Of a stretch of 64,000 nucleotides of DNA, positions 10,501 to 18,365 are shown one piece after another (the stretch's first letter is position 1; each line of letters starts with the position of its first letter). The notes under the pieces are model-generated. The model was not told the DNA's origin, ran no database searches, and saw nothing but the letters and a program-made list of their open reading frames with translations. The position numbers and the translations under genes are program-made. The stretch lies in contig NZ_LSGQ01000001.1 in NCBI RefSeq assembly GCF_001675285.1, forward strand, positions 496,001-560,000, given 5' to 3'. The stretch comes from Elizabethkingia miricola (GTDB lineage: Bacteria > Bacteroidota > Bacteroidia > Flavobacteriales > Weeksellaceae).

Positions 10501-12284
10501 TTAAAGGTTTTACAGAGGATCAAAATGAGATGTATATAGCCAAACTATACGAAATAATTGACAGCCATAAAAAAGAGGTGGCATTACTATCGGGTGATAG
10601 TAAAATAACCGCAGAAATATTGTTATCCCGTGCGGATCGACGTATCATGAAGCCAGAAATGAAAAAGATTAACGAAACGGAATATCGTATTGAGTTGAAT
10701 CCACAATTACCCGCTGAGTTAAAAGAACATAGCGAAAAAGTTGTTAAGCAATATGAAGATACTTATAAATATATACCACTAAAAATGTGGTCGGATTTTA
10801 TTTTCAGGAAAAGGAATTCTGGACAAAATCAGAGCTATCCGCAATATGAAGAAAATCCAGTAAGAGCTTTAGAAGAAGCCAAACAATTACTCAACGATTT
10901 AAGTAGCAATGTACACTTATTGCCCTTGGATAGTTATACTCCTTACTTTGTCTGTGCCAACCTAATGATTTATCATAGGGATCAACTTTCTGAGGATGAA
11001 AAATTATACTGCAAGGAGCTAATTCTGCTATCCATTTCGCGGTTGTTTGAAGATGGCTACCATTATCATATTAGTGATGGTGTTGAAGCTGCTTTACATG
11101 CAATTCCTTCATTAATGGAAGAATATCCTGAAGAAAAAGAAACCTTAATTTTATTGATGATATTTTCTCTTTTTGATGACACATCAATAGGAAATGCTCG
11201 TATATGTGACTACGTAATCAATGCTGTATATGAATCAGGTTTATGGGATAAAGATTTTGGTACGGCAAATAATATCCTACTGGGATTTATTAAGTTAAAA
11301 CCTCTTTTTAAGGAGATTTGTGATAATCAAAAACAAGATAATATATTTATAGGAAGGACACAGAAAAAACAAGTCTTTCAAAAACTAGATGAGGCTTTGG
11401 GAGATTTTTCTTTTTCAAACATATTTTATAATATAGAGAATATTGATTCACTAGATATTTATGATCTGGAAATAGTATATCAGCTGATTCCAACAACAAC
11501 TAATGACCTAGGTCACTTGAAAATCATAAAAAGATCATTACCCAGCATCATTTCTGAGCTATTAGAAGATAAAAAAGAATCCAGACAAAGAAGAAGTTTT
11601 AATCATTCTAATATTTATCTTGTTAGATTATATATTTTCAGAAAACTGGCTCCCCTCATATTAGAACAAGATCTATCAGAAATCGATTTACTTTTAAAGC
11701 CTTTTGTTGAGCAGTTTACGATTTCTAAAGAGATGGCATCATTCTTTGACGAAATTGTAGGGGCTGCTGATAAAAATGATCGGCAGAAGCAATTTTGGTA
11801 TATCTGGAATCAGTTTTATTCTACAATCATTGTTATTGGAATCATAAAAAATAACTCAAATGTACATGCTATTTTAAAAAGCTATTTACTGGCTTGGGAT
11901 TGGTGGAGAGAAGATGTAAAAGATTGGCACAATTTAAGAAAGGAAAACACTCTGTTTTACGACAATATTGTAAGAGATTTAGGAAGTAATCCTTCAGTTT
12001 TATATAGCATCGCAAAAGTATTAAATTCTATTGGCAGTACATTTGGCAGTCAGGGATTAGATTGGATCTATGAGATAATTTCCAATAACCCTGCTTTGCA
12101 ATTGGGAAATTTAGAAATAAAAATATTACATTATTTAGAAAAATTCCTTAGAACGTTTATTTTCCATAATAAGCAGAAAATTAAAGAAGAAGCAAGGCTA
12201 AAGAACAAAATAGTTGTGATTCTTGATTTTCTTATTGAACGTGGATCTATACATGGGTATTTACTGAGGGAAAGTATATTATAA
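7596..12284 (+). CDS. Avs4-like STAND NTPase with N-terminal Mrr-like nuclease domain (anti-phage)
   Basis: This 1562-residue protein has three parts. Residues 1-150 look like an Mrr-type PD-(D/E)xK nuclease: ETWAFEQLSYLLF, then GIETE (44-48) and GFQAKY (58-63), giving the E-x(n)-Q-A-K core. Residues ~190-480 are a STAND-type NTPase with Walker A GEGGSGKT (213-220) and Walker B IFIIDSAE (275-282). The rest is a long helical region of probable sensor repeats. Size and order match Avs4 (AVAST type IV) proteins. Avs proteins oligomerise on recognising phage proteins, reported as the portal for Avs4, and then cleave DNA. The gene stands alone and is followed by a hairpin. Assignment to Avs4 rather than another nuclease-STAND family is from memory of the N-terminus. 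Confidence 0.72.
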   Translation: MNWNVFNLKYDRRETWAFEQLSYLLFCAEFNNRIGLFRYKNQAGIETEYFTKDAKNYGFQAKYYTTSLSLNKEDIMGSLKKAKRKNPELNSVYLYVNQELSESSKPDQKKPQYQLEIEKAAIELELEIEWRVPSNLELQVALPENKYIYDLFFNLQPNQEHVILDIESHNDKLLRSISSEITFENQQIKVDRNYFQSQIIEALNHDKSIIISGEGGSGKTAILKEFYENNKKKIPICIFKASELNVMNVNDLFYLDHHFSFMDFLQAYELEEKKIFIIDSAEKLAELTQSDLLTHLISTLTNNGWFLIFTTRYSYLNDLSFHIQESYQLPFQVFNVPLLTTDELEKLSQKYHFSLPGNINFSDRLHNLFYLNEYLRHYTNIDKKGNFENFIDILWKKKIQNSGIQKDNLHLERDKCIIELTKERCKTGLFYINTNNLSPVALSWLKQDEILGYSEAHDGYFITHDIYEEWALNKIISRRYANYKDVETFFEDIGSSLPIRRAFRLWLSEQLFHHENAIESFVLEIFKNHNVDQYWKDELLVSVLLSNYSQTFFTFFEKEIIANDFELLRRIIFLIRTACADISTNKGFGIIIPKGKGWEVLISFIYRHKKDFFEQNLNLVVPLLKPWCLNNPQGETTKVSGLLVLSIIQRVENEKDFYIHSEAEEELVKIIFNAAEELVVELKEIFEKVISNQWTAYNDPYEGICSKILEKPYLAFRLIKVLPESVIGLCGLFWRQKKDQDNYHDNYSVESKYDLTDEHRFNYHPPSAYQTPIYVLLRYAFKETLQFIIDFTNTSTKSYRHSDYGEDVQEVIVHMGEKEITQYLCWAFWGAYRGVSSPVVPYLLQSMHMALEKKLLELVQDLDTPIIEAIMLQIIAKTESTSITAVVCSIVLAYPDKLYNVALVLFKTLDFFGIDMHRSVNEYQAKSLYSIGNGLTDTYYTDERLKTCEDKHRGTYLESLLVNYQFFGVKGFTEDQNEMYIAKLYEIIDSHKKEVALLSGDSKITAEILLSRADRRIMKPEMKKINETEYRIELNPQLPAELKEHSEKVVKQYEDTYKYIPLKMWSDFIFRKRNSGQNQSYPQYEENPVRALEEAKQLLNDLSSNVHLLPLDSYTPYFVCANLMIYHRDQLSEDEKLYCKELILLSISRLFEDGYHYHISDGVEAALHAIPSLMEEYPEEKETLILLMIFSLFDDTSIGNARICDYVINAVYESGLWDKDFGTANNILLGFIKLKPLFKEICDNQKQDNIFIGRTQKKQVFQKLDEALGDFSFSNIFYNIENIDSLDIYDLEIVYQLIPTTTNDLGHLKIIKRSLPSIISELLEDKKESRQRRSFNHSNIYLVRLYIFRKLAPLILEQDLSEIDLLLKPFVEQFTISKEMASFFDEIVGAADKNDRQKQFWYIWNQFYSTIIVIGIIKNNSNVHAILKSYLLAWDWWREDVKDWHNLRKENTLFYDNIVRDLGSNPSVLYSIAKVLNSIGSTFGSQGLDWIYEIISNNPALQLGNLEIKILHYLEKFLRTFIFHNKQKIKEEARLKNKIVVILDFLIERGSIHGYLLRESIL

Positions 12285-12287
12285 AAA

Positions 12288-12313
12288 AAGATATTTCTTG
12301 CCTGAAATATCTT
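12288..12313. terminator. Hairpin after the Avs4-like gene
   Basis: A 10-bp stem AAGATATTTC/GAAATATCTT with loop TTGCCT starts four bases after the stop codon. The downstream tract (CTGTTCT) is only partly T-rich, so it is a probable terminator of the Avs4-like transcript. Confidence 0.55.
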
Positions 12314-12832
12314 CTGTTCTAGGCGTTCATTAAAATTATCTGGTATGGCACCTACAAACATTATCTGGGAAAGCTTTGAAATTTTGGAAGCATGGGTAAG
12401 GCTATCAAGCTGTTAGAGACAGAGGTTGATTTATTGTTTTTATTAATGTTTATACTTATTTTTGTAATACTTTCCAAAGCGCTAGAAAAATGCTTTTGTA
12501 AATTCTCATAATACCTTACCGGAGAATTTATTAGTTATAAGAATTAAGTTGACTAGAATTCTTATAACCTTAAGAATATAAAACTTTAATGACTAAAAAA
12601 ATAAAGGGAAATTTGATTATACTATTAATAAGTATTCTACTAAATTAGTGAGTATAATTTTTGCAAATCATCAACAAAATGCTTCGAGATTTGTTCCTAT
12701 GAGTCTACATAAATATTTATCTTATATAAACTTAATTTGGGTTCTATAGAAATGTCTTATACTGACATATTCTGCCTTAATAAGCAGTTTTACTAATTAG
12801 TTAACCAAAACTCCTCATTTCTAAATAAAAAA

Positions 12833-12964
12833 ATGGAAAATTCACTTACAAAAGATGATTTAAGACAATTTAGTATCAAAATATTAAATGATATAACTAC
12901 ACTAATTAATAAGCAAACAAAGCTAGCAGCAAATAATGAAATACAAATAGAACTATTTCATTAG
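12833..12964 (+). pseudogene. Short frame resembling a truncated excisionase/HTH protein start
   Basis: The 43 codons begin MENSLTKDDLRQFSIKILND and end at TAG 12962-12964. The opening resembles the N-terminus of the HTH/excisionase-like proteins carried by Bacteroidota integrative elements (pattern LTK-x-DL-x-x-F...LL-x-DI). The helix-turn-helix part that should follow is missing. It may also be a chance frame. Confidence 0.3.
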
Positions 12965-13367
12965 TTTTATCGCACTTTTCCAAATACGAATACACTGTAT
13001 TCGCAATTGAGTTGGAGTCAAGATAAGATTGACTTCATTATTGTTGAAACGGTAAACAACAATTATCTGATGGAGTAAATAAGGAGTTGGAAAGTTTTGA
13101 AGAAAAGTAATATAGAATTTAGCTTACAGAAAATAAAGTCTAAATTTGTTCTAGGTTAGTAAAAAATGAGGTGTACAGGCAAAATGTATCAATTATCACA
13201 GTTGTAATCGGGAAATATTAAATCTTTGACCTGCAATTAGTTATAAGGTAATAGGTGTACAGAAATAGTACAAATGTGTATTCTAATTTTAGTATAAAAT
13301 CGATAAATCATTTATTCATAAGGGTTTGAGAAGACGATATTCTGGCGAAATGTAGAAAAAAAAGATG

Positions 13368-13397
13368 TTGCAGCATCTTAAAAGTGTACTACTTTTG
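13368..13397 (+). promoter_or_regulatory. Candidate Bacteroidota promoter (TTG-N19-TACTTTTG)
   Basis: TTG at 13368-13370 and TACTTTTG at 13390-13397 with 19-base spacing match the phylum consensus TTG-N17/20-TAnnTTTG exactly. It points rightward at a 21-codon truncated frame (13423) and, 530 bases on, at the type IIG gene. The -7 box lies in a 19-base word that recurs at 23015. Confidence 0.55.
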
Positions 13398-13404
13398 TAC
13401 ACCT
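13386..13404 (+). repeat. First copy of a 19-base direct repeat bracketing the RM/McrBC block
   Basis: The word GTACTACTTTTGTACACCT is found again at 23015-23033 with a single mismatch (C to T). Both copies include a TACTTTTG -7 box. The interval between them is exactly the block with the type IIG switch, recombinase, XRE gene and McrBC. Confidence 0.45.
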
Positions 13405-13928
13405 TAATTACTGTAACATACTATGGATAAGGAAAGCTTAGATACTGTATTGGAAAATAGAATTTATAAACAACTGGTATACAGTTAGTTGAGTTTTTTA
13501 AGGTTATATTCGTAACACATTGATTTTGGATACATTATGTGATTTTGGATTTTTTAATGTCAGGATTTTTGTCCCTTTTATTGTCCCTTTGGCAATTGAA
13601 GTACAAAAAAAATTGAGCAAAAGCAAATAGAATGGTTATTAAATCACCCTTAAAAAAGACTAATGAGTTTTACCTACCCTTAATTTGGAGAAATTATTAT
13701 TTTTCAAATTCAAAACTTGATGGGAAATAAGATTCACCTTTTATAATTTACTTTGTACTAAAAGTTAATTTCTAAGTAACTATATCTCATTGGGTACAAA
13801 ATATATAATTTCATTGTAAATATTGAAACTCCCAAATTATATAGTTTATTATTATAAAATAATATTTTAGTTTGTTACTTTAAGTACTTTTTTCTATATT
13901 AACCCTTTGTTTATAGAAAAAACAACTC

Positions 13929-16900
13929 ATGAAAACCAATAAATTAGAACCTCAAAAAGCTTTAAATCCTGCTTACAAAAAATTTAAACCTTTAAGAGCT
14001 GATATTGATGATTTTTCACTAAAACTTCAAGACTGTATCAATGCTATCAATTTAGTTGACAGTAGAAATGAGAGCGAAGAGCATTTAAAATCTCCAATAT
14101 CAAAATTTCTTTCGTCCACTTTTTATTCTGAAAATGAAATTAATACAAAGGAAAAAATTGATCTAGCAATTTATTTAGGTAATGATGCTACTTCTGATAT
14201 AGGAGTTTTGATCGAAGCAAAAAAGCCTAGCAATAAATTTGAGTTCCCGACAGTTAAACAACTCAATAAAAAAGGGTTTCAAGAAATGTTATTGTATTAC
14301 CTTCGAGAAAGGGTTGATTACAAAAACAACAATATTAAACACCTTATCATAACCAATGGGTTTGAATGGTTCTTCTTTAATGCAAGTGATTTCTATAATT
14401 TATTTTATAAAAACAGTGAATTAATTAAAGAATACAAAGCATTTAGAGACGGACTAAAAGATACTACAAAAAATGAGCTTTTCTATAATGAAATAGCAAA
14501 GAAATATATAGAAAAGGTAGAAGATACACTTCCATTTGTACATCTTGACTTTAGAAATAAAGAAGTTTCAAAATTTAAAGATAAAGAGCTCCTTAATATT
14601 TACAAACTATTCTCTGATGTTCATTTATTGGGAAAAAGCTTTGGTAACGACAGTAATCAACTTAATAAAGTTTTTTATAATGAGCTTCTTCATATCATAG
14701 GACTTGAGGAAGTAAAAGAAAGTGGTAAAAAGATCATTCAAAGAAAAAAAAATAAAGAAGGAGATTATGGCCCATTGCTAGAGAATACAATTTTCACTCT
14801 TGAAGATAAGGATTATCTTATCAAAATTAAAAATATCCCTAATAGTGAAGAAAAATCTTTTATCGTTGGTTTAGAACTCTGTCTGACATGGATCAACAGA
14901 ATTCTTTTCTTAAAATTATTAGAATCTCAACTGAGAAGTTACAATAATGATTCACCGGAATATAAATTTTTAAATCCCGGCTTCATTCCTAGTTTTGATG
15001 CACTCAATGAACTATTTTTTTCAGCATTAGCAAAACCAATAAAAGAACGCCATCAGCGATACGCAGAAAAATTTGAATATATCCCTTATCTTAACAGTAG
15101 CTTGTTTGAAAAGAGTGAGCTTGAGGATCTCACTTTTGACATTACAGCATTAATGGATGAGAAAATGGAAGTTTTCTCTTCAACAGTATTAAAAAGTTCC
15201 AGCGGAAAAAAACAAACAGGAAAACTTAATACTTTAGAATATATATTCAAATTCTTAGATGCCTATGATTTTTCTGCAGATGCTTCTGTTGAAATTAATG
15301 ACAAGCAGCAAAATAAAACATTAATTAATGCTTCCGTCCTGGGGTTAATTTTTGAAAAAATAAATGGTTATAAAGACGGTTCTTTCTATACCCCTGGCAC
15401 GATTACCATGTTCATGTGTAAGGAAACGCTGAGAAAATCTGTAACTCAAAAATTTAAAGAAGAAATTACTGATACTATTGAAACATTTGAAGATGTTATT
15501 GATTATTGCAATACTTTTTTCAAGAAAGAGGATCGTAAGAAATTCAATGAAGTAGTTAATTCTATTAAAATATGTGATCCAGCAGTTGGTTCCGGGCATT
15601 TCCTTGTTTCTGCTCTTAATGAAATGATTGTTATTAAAAGTGAATTGGGAATTTTAGGAGATGAAGATGGAAAAAAACTACCATGCACAATAGAAATTGA
15701 TAATGACGAAATCTATATTTCTGATGCTGATGGAGAGTTATTTAACTATAACCGTAAAGACTCACAAAGCTTAAAAATTCAGAAGGCAATTTTTCATGAA
15801 AAGGAAACTATTATTGAAAACTGTCTATTTGGTGTAGATATTAATCCTAACTCAGTAAATATTTGTAGACTAAGACTGTGGATTGAACTTCTTAAAAATG
15901 CCTATTATACAGATGAAGGAGAACTACAGACACTTCCGAACATTGACATTAATATCAAATGCGGAAACTCACTCATAAGCAAATTTGCACTGAATGACAG
16001 TTTAAAAACTGCATTTAAAAGTAAGGAAATTAGATTCTCTGTTGAAGATTATAAACAAGCTGTAAAAGATTACAAGACCACTAACTCCAAAACTAAAAAG
16101 AGAGAGATTGAAGATATTATCAGCACCATCAAAAACAATCTTAAATCCAGTCTTGATAACAAGGAAAAAGAAAAAGTTTCTAAAGCATTAGGTGAATATC
16201 AGAACGAAGAACAAAGACAAAATAATTTAATTGCTTTTGGAGAGACTATTAAAAAAGCGGAAAAAGATAAACTTAAAAGACTCAAACAAAAGGCTGAACA
16301 AGCAAAAAAACAAAAAGAAGAAATTCTAAACAATGTTATTTATCACCACGCCTTTGAATGGCGTTTTGAGTTCCCTGAAGTCTTGGATAATGATGGAAAC
16401 TTCACTGGTTTTGATGTTATTATTGGTAATCCCCCATATATTAGAATACAAGGATTAAGAGATATTGACAATGCAATTGCCGAAGCTTATGTTAATTTCT
16501 ACAATACAGCAACCGGCTCTTTTGATATCTATTCGCTTTTTGTTGAGAAAGGATTAGAAATAATAAAAAAAGAAGGTATAATAAACTATATTATGCCGGT
16601 AAAATGGACAAATGCAGCATTTGGTATTGGCCTAAGAAAACTTACTTTAAGTAGTCAATCAATAAGTAAAATAATAAACTTTGGAGCTTTCCAAGCGTTT
16701 GAAGCATCAACATATACTGGACTACAATGGTTTGAAAACAATAGTAAAGTGTTAAACTATTACGAATTAGACAAAGATTATTCAAATATTACTGAGCTTG
16801 GGGATTTTTTATACAATATTGAGAATGAAAAGTACAGTGTTATTCCACTTGAAAACCTTTCAGAAACTCCTTGGATACTCACAAATACTAAAGTTCTAAA

Positions 16901-17765
16901 TATAATTGAAAAGCTCAACAAACAACCTCGTAGAGTTAGTGATGTATTTGATAAGATATTCCAAGGTTTAGCTACCAGTAAAGATGATGTATATTTTTTA
17001 TATAACTGTGAGCTAAACAACGATTTTATAGAAGGGTTTTCAAAAGAAATTGGAGAAAGAATTCAAATTGAAAAAGATTTTTTAAAACCTCTTTTAAAAG
17101 GCGATGACGTCCATAGATATGAAAATTTATCTTCGGATAAATATGTGATATTCCCATATAAGTTTTCGAATAATAATGTCGAGCTATATACTGAAACTGA
17201 AATCCAAAAAGATTTCCCTTTTGCATATACTTATCTAAAAAGATGTGAAAATACTTTAAGAGGTAGAGAAAAAGGGAGGTTTAATATTGACAATGCATGG
17301 TTTCAATATGGGCGAAAACAAGGAATTGCCTACGCACAAAGAGAAAAACTAGTTGCTCCCGAGATTTCTCTCGGGGGCAATTTCTCTTACGATAAAAACG
17401 GTCATTTTTATTCGACAACTACAGTGTATGGTTATATAAAGAAAAAAACAATTTCTGAATCATATTTAACATTACTGGCATTCATGAATTCTAAATTACT
17501 TTGGTGGTATTTAGTAAACACTGGAACCGTTTTAACAAATGGTTATTTTAGATTTAAGCCAAATTACCTCTTTGCTTTTCCTATTCCCGAAATCTCCTTC
17601 GTAATAAATTCTGAGATTGAGAAGTTAACTAATGAAATAATTTTATTAAAAAATGCAAATAATGAAAAAGAATTCGATGTCCTTAATACAAAACTTAATA
17701 ATATAATATACTCACTTTACAACTTAGACGAATTAGAAGTTCAATTTATAAACAATAGTGTATAA
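13929..17765 (+). CDS. Single-chain type IIG restriction-modification enzyme (Eco57I-like methylase fused to nuclease and specificity domain)
   Basis: This 1278-residue protein combines three activities. Near the N-terminus DIGVLIEAK (90-98) is a PD-(D/E)xK nuclease core. The amino-methyltransferase has motif I CDPAVGSGHF (549-558) and the N6-adenine catalytic motif NPPY (834-837). A coiled region (~690-800) separates these two motifs. The C-terminal ~400 residues form a TaqI-like target-recognition domain, including LVAPEISLGGNFSYDKNGHF. Such enzymes both cut unmodified DNA and methylate their site. Codons 1156-1164 lie on a perfect 24-bp inverted repeat whose partner is in the opposed cassette just downstream. 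Inversion would swap the last ~114 residues in frame. Transcription probably starts in the AT-rich stretch before 13929. Confidence 0.88.
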   Translation: MKTNKLEPQKALNPAYKKFKPLRADIDDFSLKLQDCINAINLVDSRNESEEHLKSPISKFLSSTFYSENEINTKEKIDLAIYLGNDATSDIGVLIEAKKPSNKFEFPTVKQLNKKGFQEMLLYYLRERVDYKNNNIKHLIITNGFEWFFFNASDFYNLFYKNSELIKEYKAFRDGLKDTTKNELFYNEIAKKYIEKVEDTLPFVHLDFRNKEVSKFKDKELLNIYKLFSDVHLLGKSFGNDSNQLNKVFYNELLHIIGLEEVKESGKKIIQRKKNKEGDYGPLLENTIFTLEDKDYLIKIKNIPNSEEKSFIVGLELCLTWINRILFLKLLESQLRSYNNDSPEYKFLNPGFIPSFDALNELFFSALAKPIKERHQRYAEKFEYIPYLNSSLFEKSELEDLTFDITALMDEKMEVFSSTVLKSSSGKKQTGKLNTLEYIFKFLDAYDFSADASVEINDKQQNKTLINASVLGLIFEKINGYKDGSFYTPGTITMFMCKETLRKSVTQKFKEEITDTIETFEDVIDYCNTFFKKEDRKKFNEVVNSIKICDPAVGSGHFLVSALNEMIVIKSELGILGDEDGKKLPCTIEIDNDEIYISDADGELFNYNRKDSQSLKIQKAIFHEKETIIENCLFGVDINPNSVNICRLRLWIELLKNAYYTDEGELQTLPNIDINIKCGNSLISKFALNDSLKTAFKSKEIRFSVEDYKQAVKDYKTTNSKTKKREIEDIISTIKNNLKSSLDNKEKEKVSKALGEYQNEEQRQNNLIAFGETIKKAEKDKLKRLKQKAEQAKKQKEEILNNVIYHHAFEWRFEFPEVLDNDGNFTGFDVIIGNPPYIRIQGLRDIDNAIAEAYVNFYNTATGSFDIYSLFVEKGLEIIKKEGIINYIMPVKWTNAAFGIGLRKLTLSSQSISKIINFGAFQAFEASTYTGLQWFENNSKVLNYYELDKDYSNITELGDFLYNIENEKYSVIPLENLSETPWILTNTKVLNIIEKLNKQPRRVSDVFDKIFQGLATSKDDVYFLYNCELNNDFIEGFSKEIGERIQIEKDFLKPLLKGDDVHRYENLSSDKYVIFPYKFSNNNVELYTETEIQKDFPFAYTYLKRCENTLRGREKGRFNIDNAWFQYGRKQGIAYAQREKLVAPEISLGGNFSYDKNGHFYSTTTVYGYIKKKTISESYLTLLAFMNSKLLWWYLVNTGTVLTNGYFRFKPNYLFAFPIPEISFVINSEIEKLTNEIILLKNANNEKEFDVLNTKLNNIIYSLYNLDELEVQFINNSV
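17396..17419 (+). repeat. Left arm of 24-bp inverted repeat (recombination site of specificity switch)
   Basis: The 24 bases begin AAACGGTCATTTTT and end CGACAAC. Their exact reverse complement is at 18111-18134, and identity stops abruptly on both sides. The arm encodes the end of KNGHFYSTT in the type IIG enzyme, with the same codon phase as the copy in the silent cassette. It is the probable crossover site of the serine recombinase encoded at 18366. Confidence 0.88.
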
Positions 17766-18110
17766 GACTCTTACGTGTTAATTTCAGAAATTTCATCTTC
17801 TGTTAAATTATATATATTATAAATAATTTCATCAATATTTTTTTCAAAAATATCCGTTTTAATGTTTTTATTTTTCTTTTCTAATAAAATTTTTTGAACT
17901 AAATTTTCTATTTGTAAACAATCTATTTCTGATATATGCTCAGGAATAGGAAAAGGTAAAATATAGTTAGTTTTAAATGTAAAATAACCTCCTCTTAAAA
18001 CATATCCAGTTTTTTGAATAAAGTACCAGAATAACTTTGAATTGAATAATCCTAGCCAAAATAAGTAGCTTTCTTTAATTTCGCTTTTTTTAATATAGCC
18101 ATATATCTTT
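17420..18110. other. Invertible DNA segment carrying two alternative C-terminal specificity ends
   Basis: This 691-bp segment lies between the two 24-bp arms. Its left part encodes the current end of the type IIG enzyme (stop 17763-17765). Its right part encodes, on the minus strand, a different end with stop at 17771-17773. The two reading frames converge with five bases between the stops. Inversion places the second end behind the main gene in frame and stores the first end as the silent copy. Inversion itself is inferred, not observed. Confidence 0.8.
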
Positions 18111-18277
18111 GTTGTCGAATAAAAATGACCGTTTACATCATACGAAAAGTTTCCTCCTAATGAAATTTCAGGCGCTACTAATTTGACTTGGTCAAATAAT
18201 GTTAAATTTTTTGGGTATATATATCTATACCAAAAATTATCAGATTTTAACCTCCCAATAATAAAATTTATCATCAT
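17771..18277 (-). pseudogene. Silent, promoterless specificity-domain cassette (alternative C-terminus of the type IIG enzyme)
   Basis: The frame encodes 168 residues that align with the C-terminus of the upstream enzyme: GRLKSDNFWYRY against GRFNIDNAWFQY, LVAPEISLGGNFSYD shared, HFYSTT shared, then KIYGYIKKSEIKESY against TVYGYIKKKTISESY. After that the two diverge in detail but keep the plan (LFNSKLFWYFIQKTG...GGYFTFKTNYILPFPIPE). It lacks the methylase, nuclease and most of the recognition domain, so it is not a free-standing gene. It has the size expected for a storage cassette and supplies about 112 alternative residues on inversion. Homology extends ~130 bases beyond the arm, enough that gene conversion could also occur. 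Confidence 0.82.
18111..18134 (-). repeat. Right arm of 24-bp inverted repeat (recombination site of specificity switch)
   Basis: Read on the minus strand, this is base-for-base the same 24-bp word as 17396-17419. It lies in the silent cassette at the codons for VNGHFYSTT. Flanking bases differ on both sides, so the perfect identity is limited to the arm. That suggests selection or homogenisation of a recombination site. Confidence 0.88.
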
Positions 18278-18365
18278 TCAAATTAATACCTTAAAAAAGT
18301 AATATCCAACATACATGTTACTTTAATCCTACATTTAATTTTAATAATTTTAAACAAAAAATACA

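Larger units (their letters stand above)
12285..13928. other. 1.6-kb gene-poor stretch with mobile-element remnants
   Basis: No intact gene of normal size is present. The stretch contains a short frame at 12833-12964 resembling the start of an excisionase-like protein. A fragment near 12985-13077 reads LYSQLSWSQDKIDFIIVETV, reminiscent of RteC C-termini. A well-formed Bacteroidota promoter (13368-13397) points at a 21-codon truncated frame (ATG 13423). Two tandem GTCCCTTT words occur near 13570-13590. It reads as the residue of an integrative element. The start of the type IIG gene follows with its own AT-rich upstream. Confidence 0.45.

Noticed and set aside
13558-13600. Tandem GTCCCTTT words as an attachment site
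   Set aside because: They are too short, and no second copy was seen at the other end of a candidate element.
17771-18277. A free-standing 168-residue minus-strand gene
   Set aside because: It aligns only with the C-terminal end of the neighbouring type IIG enzyme, has no promoter or full domain, and is placed as an inverted storage cassette.
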